Of a stretch of DNA of 64,000 bases, positions 32,589 to 44,234 are shown in pieces. The stretch spans positions 1,149,922 through 1,213,921 of the forward strand of contig BCHX01000005.1 in assembly GCA_001599755.1 (NCBI GenBank). Direction: 5' to 3'. Numbering within the stretch: the stretch's first letter is position 1; each line of letters opens with the position of its first letter. The notes below the pieces were generated by a model. That model was given only the letters and a program-made list of their open reading frames with translations. It was not told where the DNA came from and searched no databases. Origin of the DNA: Gliomastix tumulicola. Lineage: Eukaryota; Ascomycota; Sordariomycetes; Hypocreales; Bionectriaceae. Both the position numbers and the translations under genes were made by a program.

Positions 32589-35500
32589 CTAAATAATAGA
32601 GATAATATGCCTCTTTGCCATAGCATCGTACTTCTCACAGGGGAAGTCGCCTTCGTCCACGTAAGGAGTAGTCAGCAACAGCCTGTCCTCACCTCCTGCC
32701 TGGAAGTATCCCACCCTCCGAAATTCACCTTGAACCTCCCCAGTTTCTTCGAGAACAAGCCCAGCCACAAAGTGGTCTGCATATCGTTCCCGAATGGCCA
32801 TGCAGTAGAACACCCTCTCGCCATAGTCTTTGTCCTCATCCATGAGCACTGTGCAGACCAGCGACAGCGCCCAGCCCAGCTGCGGTTTCCCGTGACGAAA
32901 CCTCGCGAGCCAAAGAACACCGCTGGACGCTACGTGGCGACGGATCTTTATTGGTTTTATCGAGCCCTGGATTCGGATCGATGCGCCGAGTGCAATGACG
33001 CCGCGAGACTCGGAGACATCCAACGACAGCAGCTGAACCAGAATATCCTTTGCGTTTTCGCCCGACTTGTCCTCTGCACCGACGTGAATCGATCCTTCGA
33101 CCGACATCCACGAGAACGAAGGCGCACGATATGTTTCGGGACGGAAGCTTGGTGAGCCGTCTCCCTGACGACAGCTCTCAACATGCCACAGCAGCCCATT
33201 CTCGATGTTCTTCTGCCAGAGCCCGGCCACGCACTTATCGTCGATGATGGCCTCGAACCGACGAGCGATTCCCGCAAACGCAATCACCTTGTCGCTTGCG
33301 TGGGACAGCCGCGCCTTCATGTAGCTCTGCACGATGTGGCTCCAACCCGAGAGCAGCGTCGTCCGAGCTCTGACAGCCTTCTTTGCCTCCGAGTCTGTAT
33401 CAGAACCCGGATGGCCCGGGATCTCATGGAGCTGGCGGCGCGACCAGTGCCCCAGATTCGGAATCGCCCTTGGAAGGCCTCGAGGGAACTGCTCCGCCGA
33501 CGTCACCCGCAGGCACTCCCACAGGATCTGCGTCGCGCCAAAATGAAGCTGCCGCGGCGACAGGAGATGCTCCTGCACCACCCATGCTCTGCTGTGCAGC
33601 GGCGAGCCGAGCACCTGGTTCCTCCACATCGTGATATCCATGACGCCAAAGGTTCCCTCTGTGCTGAGCCACGGGATCCAGGCATCGCACGAGCCAAAGG
33701 CCCTCGGATCGCGATCTACGAACAGACCCTTGGATGAGTCGCTCGAGCCAGTCGCGCAGATGTTGCAGAGCGAGTTGGTGTATATGCTATCCATCTGCGA
33801 CGCCTCGTTGAGCCAGTCTTCAGGGTCATCCTGGACGATGCAGAGGGAGTCGATCCAGATGTATCGGATCCCTAGGCGGCGTGCAATGAAGAATGCGTCT
33901 CGAAAGGTCTTGGGCAACTCTGACATGGGGAGCCGTTCAAGAAAGGCCTCAATATTCTGCTTCGTGAGCTTGACAACCTGCGCTGTTCCCCAGCAGTGGC
34001 TCAGGGTGGAATAACGAGACGGGCGTTCGATATCTTGAGACAACACTAGGTGTGCATCCATCGGATCTCCAGTACCATCATCCAGGCAGATTAGGCGCGA
34101 AGGAAGCCAGTTGTTGGTCTCCCCTGCTTTCCTGCATTCTTCATGCTCTTCGACACATGTTTCGAACTGGCTCAACGCAAAGGCAAGGCTCTCATCCGAG
34201 TCTGTGCGAGTCGACGTAATCGCTTCGTCGGCATCGGATTTCTCAACCGCTACAGAATGTCAGTCACGATACGATACCTATTCCCGCGTCTTTCCAAACC
34301 GATGCTTACCTTTCTCTGAAACCAGCGAGTACATGGGAATATTGGCCGGGTCAAGGTTGATCAGCCTTATCACCCGCTCGCAAAACACAATGCTCCATAT
34401 CCTCCCCCCAGTCTCGCTGTCCTCGGGGACGTGCTCTTGATTAGGATGACCATCTGCCATGATTTTGAGAACATACTCCTCGTCAAACAGCATGCCGTAC
34501 GTGAACGGCTCCCTCTCCTCGTCCGTCTTGGTGAGCTCTTCTCGGAGCAGCTCGTCTTGCACCTCCACCGGGATCTTTTGCCACGCCCTCTCGCATATAT
34601 AGCAACCGCTTGCTACTGCCGCCTGCATGCTGTGGGCGTCCCAGTGGTGAAGGAAGCCTGGTGCCTTGTCGTTGGCCGGAGGCAACGAGCTGCCACCCCC
34701 GGGATCCTTGTTGCTGACTACGTTTACCAGGTACCAAATATCGAACGGAAGCTTCCCGAGCTGGCATTCGAAGATGAGGCGGCATTGGATGCAAAGGGGG
34801 CCTGATGCTGAGACTGGGTGATGCCCAGCCTCAAAGTCTTCAGGTCTGGGGACAAGTTGCGTTTGAGAGCCTTCTCCTTGGTTCTCCGGTGAAATTGAAA
34901 TTGACGGCAGCTGTGCGCTGAACCTCGATACTGTATGCTGATCCTTTCGAGCTTCGCTGTCATCCTTGAGAAGGCTCGGAAGATCGGGTATGATAGATTG
35001 GCTGATACTATCCTCGGCGTTAAGTTCCATAGCCGCGAAGCTTTCATCAATACATTCGCCCTTTCCCCCGATAAACGCGGCTCTCCTTGCCTCAAAGACA
35101 TAGCCCGACAAGAGATTGGCAGGGACGGGGTGCCGACCATCCCGCTTGGTTATCACAGGATCGGCATACAGCTCGACCATCCACTTGGTGAGCTCTGTGA
35201 ACCCGCCAGACATGGCTAGAAAGAGCGGCGTTGCACCGTTCTGTTCCGCGACTGCCAAATGGGCTCCATGGTTTAGCAGCAGTTTCATCTGCTCCATGTC
35301 GCCTCGAACTGCCGCTCCATGTATGGGATAGAAGCCACGGTCGTCGGATACGTTTGGCTCAGCCCCATAGTCAAGGAGTAGCAGCATGATGTCGAAGGAC
35401 TCGGCACGAAAGAGCGGAGTGCTGCCGGAATTGTTCACCGCGTTGGCATCAACCCCTTCTTCTAGCAGAATCTCAGCGACAGCGAGACGACTCTCGTTGA

Positions 35501-37877
35501 CGGCAGCATATAGGGGTGTATCACCGTTTATATCCTTTGCCGATTTATCAAAGCCCCTGGCGAGGAGTACCTTGACAACATCACTCTGTCCCTGACTGGC
35601 AGCCATGTGCAATACAGTACTGCCGTGTTTCTCACCAGGTGAGGTATCAACCCCATGATCTAGGAGATACTCGACAGCTTCTACCCGACCGTTCAATGCG
35701 GCAATGGCCAAGGGCGTCAGATCCACCCCTCCCGCTTGGCCTTCTAGGTCAGCGCCATACTCGGCAAGCACCTGCATAACCGGCACGTGGCCACAGGCCG
35801 ACGCTGTGTGGATAGGCGGAAAGCCTGCTGCGTTCGGAGACATAGCGGCCCCCCTTTCGAGCAGGATTTTGACCACTTCCGCATGGCCCATCTCGGAAGC
35901 AGCACCTATGGCCACCCATCCACCAGTTGTTGCGTCGGACAAAGAAAACGACCCTCTGGCGAGGAGAAACTCCAAGACGTCAATGTGGCCTTGAAGGCTG
36001 GCGGCGAACACTGGAGACATGTTATCTTCGTCTAGGAGAGGAAGATCGCCGGGTGCCTCGTCAAGGAGTGTCTGAATGATCGGCAAATGCCCTCGGAGGC
36101 ATGCAGAGATTAGAAGACCCTTCTTGGCGTTGTCAGAGGTGGCGATGTCCGAGCCCGCTTTGAGAAGTATCTTGACAACTTCCAAGTGCCCTTCGTTGAC
36201 TGCGGAGTGAAGTGGTGTGCGTCCAAGATCATCTCGGAGGTGAACATTGTCGCCATGCTCTAGCAGGATATTGACAACGTCGGGATGGCCATGGTGACTG
36301 GCAACGGCCAGCGCCGTGATATCATGAGCGTCGACTGAGGCTTCAAGCTTAGCTCCTCGACCTAGGAGCGTCTTGGCGACTTCGACGCGTCCCTCAGCAG
36401 CTGCCAGGTGCAGAGAAGTCCAGCCCGCCTTGTCGGCCGCCGACACACGTGCACCCTTGTCCAGAAGCTTGGTTACAATCGCATTGTATCCTCTCTTGGC
36501 AGATGTCATCAGCGGTGTAAAGTTGTCGGTGGCCGCGGCATCGAAGTCGAACTTCCCCTCTCCAAGGTCGAGAAGAAGATTTGCTGCCCCGGGCTGACTA
36601 TGCCACACAGCCGCATGCAACGGTGTAGCGTCATCACGATTCGGAATAGAGAGGTCGGCGCCGGCTTCAATGAGAACTATCATGGTCTCCTCATGCCCCT
36701 TGGATGCGGCCAGAAACAACGGCGTGGCTCCCATACTGTCTCTGTGGTTGAGATTGCTTCCGAATTCCAGCAGCGTTTTGACCACCGCGATGTGGCCATG
36801 ATCACAGGCGCAGCTCAGCGCGGTCCATCTGCATGCGCGTTCACCCGGATCAACCATCTCGATGTCAGCACCTCGCTCGAGAAACAGACGCACTATCTCT
36901 TCCTGCGCATTGTCTGCAGCGATGAGCAGAGGCGGCCATGCACGGTCTGTGCCGGATGACATGTCAGCCCCGGCGTTGACAAGTTCCACGCAGGCTTCAA
37001 AATGCCCATCAAGGGCAGCGAGTCCCAGGGCTGTCCAGTCGTCTTCCTTGGTTGCCGCAACATCTGCCCCGTTCTGGAGCAAGAGACGAAGCGTTTGAGT
37101 GAAGCCTTTACGAGCGGCTGACATAAGTGGCGTCCAGCCGTCCGCGTCCGACGTCAGTATGTCTGCTCCTCGTTCAATAAGATACCGCGCCGCTTCAGGA
37201 TGATTGTTCAGGCAGGCTATGGCTAGCGGCGTGTTTCCCAGATCGTCTTTCTCATTGAGGTCTAGCCCACGATCGATGAGAATCCTGATAGCTTCAAGAT
37301 GGCCGTTTGATGCTGCGAGATACAACGCGGAAGACCCGTCATGAACGCGGGCTTCGACGTTGGCACCATGGTCAAGCAGCAGCTTCAATATCTCGACGAA
37401 CCCTGCAACGGCGGCAGAGCAGAGCGGAGTCCAGCCCTCGCGCTCGGGCTCATCGACATCCACGCCGAGATCGACGAGGAGCCTCGCCAGCTCCGCATGA
37501 CCGTCTGTCGCGGCCATATTCAGCGGCGTCATCCCGAAGTTGTTCGGCGTCGACGCGTCCGCGCCATGGCCCAAGAGCACCTTGACGACATCGACGTGCC
37601 CGCCTCCGAGCGCCGCCGCATACAGTGGCGTCCGTCCATCCTTGTCCGTGACCGTGACGTCGGCACCGGCGGTCGCGAGGAGCTGGACGATGTCGGCGTG
37701 GCCTTTGCGCGCGGCGATGTAGATTGGACTCCATCCGCATTCATTGGGGGACGAGATGTCGAGACCAGCTACGGGCGTCGGCCCAAGCACGGCTTCCACA
37801 AGCTGGGTGCTCCCAACAGTACAGGCCGCCTCCAGTGCCCTTCTCCTCCTTCTCAGAGCGTCGGTGAGAGGGGTCAT
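32589..37877 (-). CDS. Ankyrin-repeat protein with C-terminal HET (heterokaryon incompatibility) domain, 1742 aa
   Basis: Exons are 37877-34310 and 34249-32589, one 60-nt intron in phase 1 (GTAAGC donor, CTGTAG acceptor), 1743 codons with stop. Residues from about 46 to 910 hold about 26 ankyrin repeats of the DGxTPLxxAAxxGHxEVVKxLLxxGAD type. Near residue 1040 a Cys-containing HET leader begins (CIQCRLIFECQLGKLP, VASGCYICERAW). The HET core follows from about residue 1269: YSTLSHCWG, PKTFRDAFFIARRLGIRYIWIDSLCI and QDDPEDWLNEASQMDSIY. HET domains trigger cell death in fungal allorecognition. Ankyrin arrays usually act as sensors. Usual NLR-type proteins carry HET at the N-terminus and repeats at the C-terminus with a NACHT ATPase between. 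Here the order is reversed and no NACHT is seen. Confidence 0.9.
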
Positions 37878-38014
37878 GGTTGGCGAGTCAGTCGCTGCAC
37901 GTTAGCGTGGAACCAAAGGCGGTTTGGACTGTCGAGTCGAGTCGAGTTGCTGGTGGGGAAATAGGTGTGTGCGTTGGCATATGATCTATTTTGGCAGTAC
38001 AGATTTACAACAAA

Positions 38015-38103
38015 GCGGGTTTAACTCAGCTGGGAGAGTGCCAGACTGAAGACAACTTCATCATGCAATCTGGAAGTCGGGTGTTCGATCCACTCAAGCC
38101 GCA
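38015..38103 (+). tRNA. tRNA-Phe (anticodon GAA) with 16-nt intron
   Basis: The cloverleaf reads acceptor GCGGGTT, D-arm ACTC/GAGT around AGCTGGGA, anticodon stem CCAGA/TCTGG with loop CTGAAGA, and T-arm GGGTG/CACTC around TTCGATC, then AAGCCGC and discriminator A. An intron of 16 nt (about 38053-38068, ACAACTTCATCATGCA) sits one base after the anticodon, the standard place. The acceptor stem has one mismatch (G5-G68), the T-stem one G-U pair, and the D-stem has A10-U25 in place of the usual G-C. B-box-like TTCGATC and a downstream T7 run support transcription by RNA polymerase III. Confidence 0.82.
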
Positions 38104-38105
38104 AA

Positions 38106-38112
38106 TTTTTTT
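38106..38112 (+). terminator. Pol III terminator of tRNA-Phe
   Basis: A run of seven T residues begins three bases after the tRNA 3' end, followed by more T-rich sequence. Confidence 0.7.
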
Positions 38113-38885
38113 GGTCTTTTTTTTTCTTCTTTGCCCTTTCTTTTTATAATCCACTCACTCACTTACCAGGACACACAAAACCCGAAAGTCACGATTTTTT
38201 TTATGGGTGCTGGCGAGCAGTGCCCCCGATGTCAGCCGCTAAGATGACACGCCTGCAATACGAAATACGAAGCACTGCCGTGCTGCACCAATTGGCATTC
38301 AGCCTACGATTTGGAGGTTACAGCGCCTAACACGGGTCGGCCAGCCAATCGCCACGAGCAAACGACGCAAGGACGGAAAACACCATTCTCACTCACACTA
38401 TGTGCGCAAGTGTGTGCATCAGGTGCAACAAATCACGTCTGTCAGCTGGGTCAATGCCACCAGGGCATGCATCTTCAGTGAGCGCTCCGTAGCATTTCTG
38501 CTGAGCAATAAGCTGTCGGGACATGGCGGAGGTTCGTCAAGGCATCAGATTCCATTACGGAAAGAGAGATGGGCGCGTTGTGGTGGGCCACCTCCTTCCT
38601 TCTCACTGGCCGAGCAACATTACGACACAGAGACATTACAGCAGCAACATTACGACGTCTACGCTCAACTCTCCATCCATCACCGAAATCAACACCTGTA
38701 ACGACCACCAGAGAGCAGATCGTGCGCGGGCCCGTGCCATCCTAATCCGATGTCTTCATTCCCAGGATACACGAAATAATTACAGGCCATGACTGATCTA
38801 CTGCGGTCTAAATGATTCTCCGACTCATCAAACATGCGAGCTGCACGCAAATGCAGCACCTCCTCGGCTCTTTGCCAGGCAGCTT

Positions 38886-39981
38886 TTATTCAGCAAAAAT
38901 GTCATTCTGGGCCCCATCCTTGAATCCCATTCGCTGGTTGTACGTGGGCGTCTGGCCGTTCGGTGCCTCGACATTGTTACCGGTCGCCTCTGTATCGACA
39001 CATCAGTCAACAACCGATCGATCTACAAAGACAAACCAAGAGGCCCTCGAGGGCTTTGCCAAGAGGGAGTGACTCACGGTTCCAGGCCATCATCTGCTTC
39101 GGGCCAGTGATGCACTGAGAAGGATCCTCGTCGCACCACACAGGCGCCTGGGGCGTGCCGAGCGTCTTGGTAGAGGTGCTGCCGGTGACTCTGCAGCGGT
39201 GGTTCTGCATGTACATGTTGGGTTCGCCGCCTATTGGTACAAGAACAGTCTTGGGTCAGCCACATGGCCTCAGCATGAGTCTCTAAGCCTGGAGACTACT
39301 TACATCCATCCGGAATCCAGAGCCAGGCGCAGTAGCAGCCTTCCTCGGGGCAGCTGGGAAGATCCGCTGGCACGTCGTACCACGTCTCCCTGAAGAAAGG
39401 GGTGCTGCAGTCAGGTCAGTATGCTGGTCCTCACACAGTTCTCGTGCCAAGGAGACCTACTGATACCGCACAGAGAAGACAACGAGGTTATCCATGGTCA
39501 CCTTGTCCAGGTCGCTTTCGTACGAAATGGCCCAGGCCGTCCCCGCTGCAGTCTCAATACTCCTCGTGTGCAGCTCGCCACCAAGCTTGTCCTCGTTCTC
39601 GACCAGACATCCAGGCGGGTTCCCCGGCCCCGTCCACGGCGTACTCCTGTTCTTGCCGTCTTGCCACTCGGTCACGAGGGCGCCGTCGTACGATAGCGTG
39701 GTGAAAGCCCTGTTGTTTGCCAGCTCGGACATGAAGGAGCCACCAGCGGGGAGATCGAGGAACTCGCCGTCAGCAGGAGGGACAAGGTGGCAGCCACGGT
39801 CGCGCTGCTGCCACCAGACGGAAGCATCGAGCTGATAGAGCGGGTTCACGGCGAGGTTTGTGTTCTGGTCATCGTGGGAGGTGTCGTTGCCGCCACGGCA
39901 GTACATGCCTGCGTTCCAGGCGGCAATATGTGCGGCGGCCGGGCTGGCCAGCAGCGCGAATTGGAGGAAAGACAAAGCCAT
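38886..39981 (-). CDS. Secreted AA14-like lytic polysaccharide monooxygenase, 292 aa
   Basis: Exons are 39981-39461, 39404-39304, 39230-39078 and 38989-38886, 293 codons with stop. All junctions are GT-AG and in phase. A 17-residue signal peptide ends at AAA, leaving His18 as the first mature residue (HIAAWNAGMYC), as copper monooxygenases need for the histidine brace. The rest matches a conserved fungal family that I recognise as AA14-like: NLAVNPLYQLDASVWWQQRDRGC, DLPAGGSFMSELANNRA, WAISYESDLDKVTMDNLVVF, EEGCYCAWLWIPDGCGEPNM, TGPKQMMAWN and GFKDGAQNDIF (each in shorter runs). It is Cys-rich, as in secreted proteins. AA14 enzymes oxidise xylan on cellulose fibres; that activity is assumed from the family, not proven. 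Confidence 0.82.
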
Positions 39982-40764
39982 CTTGAGGGGTTGGGATGAT
40001 CGTGACGGGTGAGTGAAGAGCCAGAGGAGAGAAACCAAAGCTGCTGACGGATGCTGACCGCCTCTTTATTTGCAGTTACGCAGCCGCGTGTCAGCCATGC
40101 TGCTCCCGCCCATTGTCCTCGAAAATCTCCTCCGCCGCTTGGACGTTTCAATGTTTCAAACGCCCGATGGCCCTGCCCATTCCTTAGTTTACCCCAGCCC
40201 TAACCCGTGTCATTTACACGTCGGCCGCCCAAGGGGCTTAGGCTCAAGGATCCGTTCAGGGATCGCCGCCGACGATGCGCGGAATGGAAAATCATGAAAC
40301 GGGGCGGGCGTCTCAACCCCAGGAGAACGCTTAGCTTCCGAAGGAAGCCCCGTTGGCTTAGCGCCGTGGTGAAGGAGGAATGATGCCGCATTGAGAAGCA
40401 CTTATCCAACGTGGGCTGCTTGGCGGACGGGGTTTGGAGAGATTTGGCCGAGGAGAGAGACGCTACGACTACTCGCACCTCATACTCTGCCCGGTTGCTT
40501 ATTCATGCATAAGTCTGTCTGTCTGGCTAGCTGGCTAAGCTGACAAGTCACTGGTCCTTCTCTTGCCTGACCGACGCACCAGATGACCCTGTTCAGCCTT
40601 TGGATCGCGAACCTTCCATGCACAGATGCAAATGAGCGAGCTCTCTCTTCTCACACGGACTCTACGCATTTGTTTCTGTTCACAAGCGGCTTCATATTTG
40701 TAAGCTGTGACAAAGTCGACATATACTGCGCTGGGACGTTCAACTCCAAGCGTCTAGAGTAAAA
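39982..40764. other. Divergent promoter spacer
   Basis: This is the upstream DNA of the LPMO gene and of the small orphan gene. No recognisable gene or repeat. Confidence 0.45.
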
Positions 40765-41252
40765 ATGCTCAGGCGGCCGCCGAGTGTGAGTTCCGGTGGC
40801 CGATCAACGAGCCGCCAACTACGAGCCGCCAACTACGAGCCGCCGACGCCTCGCCAGCTGATGAAGGTTCCCGCTGTTCCCACTGCGTGGGAGGCCACGA
40901 CTTCGCGCGAGGCGGTAAGTTGTATGTTTTGCTTTTCGTCATGGAGTCGCTGTGGTAATAACATTATCCTCAGGTTCCCGACATGATGGTCGTCCAGCGG
41001 GACGAGCTTAACCTCCTCCCCGGCCGGGCGTTGACGGCCCCCCGGGCTCGCTTCGTTTGGGGGGGGTTGGACGGCCCTGGCATTGATTGGTCGTCGGGCG
41101 GTGATGAGGCGGCCGAGCTCCCTTCGTACTCTCGGCGGAGTCTCGCTCCCGAAGAGGGAAAAGAGCTGTTGTATCGAACGAAGATTTTCCCGATGCATCT
41201 ACCACCAGGTGGACGGACGAGGCCAGCGCCAACTCGTACTCTACCTCCCTAG
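40765..41252 (+). CDS. Small orphan protein, 142 aa, two exons (tentative)
   Basis: An ATG at 40765 opens a 150-nt exon ending at 40914 before GTAAGT. A 59-nt segment follows, ending in CCTCAG at 40973. The frame then continues in phase 0 to TAG at 41250-41252. Unspliced, the frame stops soon after, so the splice is needed and works. The product is rich in Arg, Pro, Ser and Thr (MLRRPPSVSSGGRSTS), with no signal peptide, membrane segment or known domain. It could be a real lineage-specific gene or a non-coding transcript with chance frames. Short GAGCCGCCAACTAC repeats occur in exon 1. Confidence 0.35.
40810..40845. repeat. Short tandem repeat GAGCCGCCAACTAC
   Basis: A 14-bp unit occurs about two and a half times with small changes, inside the tentative orphan exon. 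Confidence 0.6.
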
Positions 41253-41673
41253 GATCATGCTTGGATATTGGAACTCATCAAGCGTCTGGCCACGGTATGA
41301 ACGGCCAGACAGCCCTGAAATTCAGGACCAACACACTGTGGTCTGATGCTTGCTTCAACCAGGTTTCATGAAATGGAGGGGTTTTAATCTCGGGGCTTCA
41401 TATTTGTGAGCCGTGACGCCCCGACGGTGAAATTGGCGAGGCGGTTCGAAAAATTACAAAGTTTCACCAAAGGGTGTCGTGGCACGTGGCAATGAGTTAG
41501 GTCACAGCATAGGTAGCAACATTTTCGTTTAGTCTGGCAAATCATTTCATTACTCCTATCGAGTCAAAATCATAATTGTAGGCACCCGCCGACTTGGGCG
41601 GTCCTTTTCCTCCTGGCCACATCGTCACTCCCCCGGCAGCACTCACGGGCGTTCGTTCTCTCAACCTCCCTCT
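41253..41673. other. Spacer
   Basis: This lies between the orphan gene and the convergent acetyltransferase gene. Nothing is recognised. Confidence 0.45.
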
Positions 41674-42601
41674 TCAGCGGGAGAACTTCTCGACGTTCTC
41701 CTCCTTCGGAGCCATGCTGGGCTGGTCCGGAGGAAACGGGAGCTGGTCGATGACCGGGATGCACGTCACGGTGTAGACCGTTCCGCATGGGCGAGGAGGG
41801 GGATCCTTGAACGAGCGTGGACGGTAGTCGTCTCCGAAGTCCACAATCTCCTTGGCCGGAACGCCGCCGACGATGGCCTCCTTCTTGACGTCCTTGGTGA
41901 CGACAGAGCCCGGCCTGACGGTGGCTCTGCGTCCGATTGTCACGCCCGCAAGGATGGTGACGCCGTCGAGGATCGACGCGTCGTCCTCGATGACGATGGG
42001 CTTGGCGAAGGACGTGCCCCAGTCGTCGGCGCGGACCCTGGGGTCGATGTTGTGAGTCGCCGTGCAGATGCAGACGTTCGTGCCGATGTCGACATTGTTG
42101 CCGATCTGGACCGTTGCGTTGTCGTAGATGGACAGTCTGTGTTCATAGTCAGTTATGTGATTGTTCGAACAGGTACCAGGGGGATACTTCAGTGACTTAC
42201 CCGTGGCCCAGGAAAACGCCGTCACCGATGAACGTGTTGCAGCCCCAGATCATGAAGATGCCCTGGCTGATGAGGGTCTCGGTCCCGATCTTTCCGAAGA
42301 GGAACTCGGCCACGTCCTGTCGCTTCTTGGGAGGGTTGGATGGCTCATTGAAGAACTGAAGCTTCTTCATGACCTCCATTTTCATATCCATCATGGTGGT
42401 CGAGTTCTTGGCGGTGAAGCTGGAGGAATCTATGTTAGTGCCTGCTGGGGATTATATGCAGCGGTAGTGAGGGAATATGTGTACTAGTACTTACTTCATG
42501 CCGCTGATCATCTTGATAAACTCGTCGCACCAAGGGGCAGGGGCTCGGCTGGTCTTGACCAGGGCAACCTGGGCCTCGTCTCTCTCGGTAGAGGCAGACA
42601 T
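41674..42601 (-). CDS. Maltose/galactoside O-acetyltransferase-type hexapeptide acyltransferase, 262 aa
   Basis: Exons are 42601-42495, 42419-42201 and 42136-41674, 263 codons with stop. The second acceptor at CTCCAG gives the conserved GMNFTAKNSTT join. After an N-terminal maltose-acetyltransferase cap (GMK/N region with WCDEFIKMISGM), the left-handed beta-helix follows: IGDGVFLGHG, YDNATVQIGNNVDIGTNVCI, the catalytic His in ATHNIDP, then ILDGVTILAGVTIGRRATVRPGSVVTKDV and the family-typical VGGVPAKEI. These enzymes use acetyl-CoA to acetylate sugars or sugar-like acceptors in the cytosol, usually as trimers. It has a Pro-rich C-terminal tail of about 45 residues beyond the usual end. The acceptor is unknown. 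Confidence 0.92.
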
Positions 42602-44234
42602 GTTGATCTCGGTATTGGCGGAGGAGAGTATCAAGTCGGGGGGGGATTCTTCTTGAGATTGTCGAGTCGAAGAGTCTTGTTCCTCAACGATGGTGCCTTC
42701 CGGTACGGATACTGGGAATTGCAATCTTGAGGTTTGAAGGTGGCTTTCCGTAGAGTCAGGAGTTTGCGTCCGATGCCAGAAGATTGCGTCGCAAAGGGAA
42801 GAGAGTTGGCTTCAAGAAAGGCAAGGGGAGTGAGTATATATGCGGCGCGGGCGATGGTGATCCAGCTACGAAATCGGACGACTGGTAAGTGGCATATATT
42901 CACGGGCCTTGCCACGAATAGCGTGTTGCTTCAGGAACACGGTCTCTGGCTGTGAGATAAGGGTGAGATCAAATACTTCTGCTGTGAATATGTACCAAGC
43001 ATAGGGTGAGCGGACGGAAAGAAATGACTCAAAAGTACCTACTCGCTACTGTTCCCTGGTGTCTGGTCCGCATCACATTGGAACGGTGTCGACTGCCTTT
43101 GTTCTCACTGCAGCTTGTGGTTTTCTTCGGCCCAGATTAATCCCTTAATAGTCTGTGGTAATCATTTCGTGAGTCTGTGATGTTTCTTTCTCAGCCCTCG
43201 TTTGTGGCTCAGTCGTGTATCGGTATCAAAGCTTGTTCTAGAGTCAGCATCGAGGAGATCTTGACTCCATGACTTGCAAATGCTGTAGACGGGGTGGACG
43301 GACAGCGTAGCCGAGGGTTTTCAACCGATATTCATATCCAGCTCCTCCGCGGGCTCTCACGTGGCAATTATGACGGTACAAAGCAAACAAGGCTGTTTAG
43401 CTTAGTCGTTGCCCTGATACTAGAATTAGTGGAAGGTGCGCTGGAAAGTGCCTTGGAAAGTGCGGTGGAAGGCGCGGTGGAGTGATACAAAATGACTCCC
43501 TGAGGAGCTCAGACATCGGATTTCTTTTTTGCTCCTACACATATATATTTTACTAGGGCACTTCCAGCCACCATCATTATCATCAGTCTTAACCACACAC
43601 CGCCATTTCTATTCATCTCTATTGTCTCTGGGATACAAGTTGTCTCCTCGCCCCACTTCAAATGAATGGCAGGACTTGACTTCTACACCTTCATCCATTG
43701 AAGCCAGCACGCCAATTATCTTCTCTTCTACATTCATCTTCATCAATCAATATCCTCATTTGATCTTTCACAATCTTCTTCGTGATTTTCTTCGTGATTA
43801 TCATCGGCATTTCACCCTACTTCCATCATCACCGGGCTCTGATACCTTCGCGTCCTTGCCTGTGCCAACCCTCTTCCCTTAAGCAAACCCCCTCTGAGCC
43901 CAAGCTGAATCACGGCCTGGTTTTCGTCATCGTAAGTAATGATCCTGTAAGTGACTCACCAACCACCTCACTTACACTTCCTTTCCTCCTCGAACTTTCT
44001 TCGGGTAGACGAACACGCGTGTAATCAAGCCAAGGCTAACCAGATCAGCGTCTTCTCAAAGGTAGAAGCAGCACCTTGCCGACCTTTCTCAAGCACGAGA
44101 GTCACTTCGCTTCACCTATCGCGTCATCTCGTTCTCTTGGCTACGAAAGCCCTGAACTGTTGCGATTTGACAAGCCCTTCAAGCGACCAGATTCTCAGCG
44201 ACAGGTAACCAGCGATGCCACCTGTTCTTTCGGC
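42602..44234. other. Spacer with short repeats and CT-rich leader
   Basis: This holds a TATA-like TATATA near 42835-42840 upstream of the acetyltransferase gene (minus strand), and an imperfect tandem repeat of GGAAAGTGC/GGAAGGTGC units at 43430-43485. A pyrimidine-rich stretch at 43520-43900 looks like fungal promoter or leader DNA before the La-motif gene. No further gene recognised. Confidence 0.45.
43430..43485. repeat. Short GGAAGTGC-type tandem repeat
   Basis: Units like GTGGAAGGTGCGCTGGAAAGTGC recur about four times with a 12-15 bp spacing. Confidence 0.6.

Larger units (their letters stand above)
37878..38885. other. Spacer with tRNA gene
   Basis: Besides the tRNA at 38015-38103, this stretch has poly-pyrimidine runs (38105-38150) and short uninformative frames. 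It separates the ankyrin-HET gene from the LPMO gene. Confidence 0.5.

Noticed and set aside
33183..37964. Plus-strand frames over the ankyrin-HET gene
   Set aside because: They are antisense shadows of a repeat protein; the minus frame carries the domain motifs and the intron.
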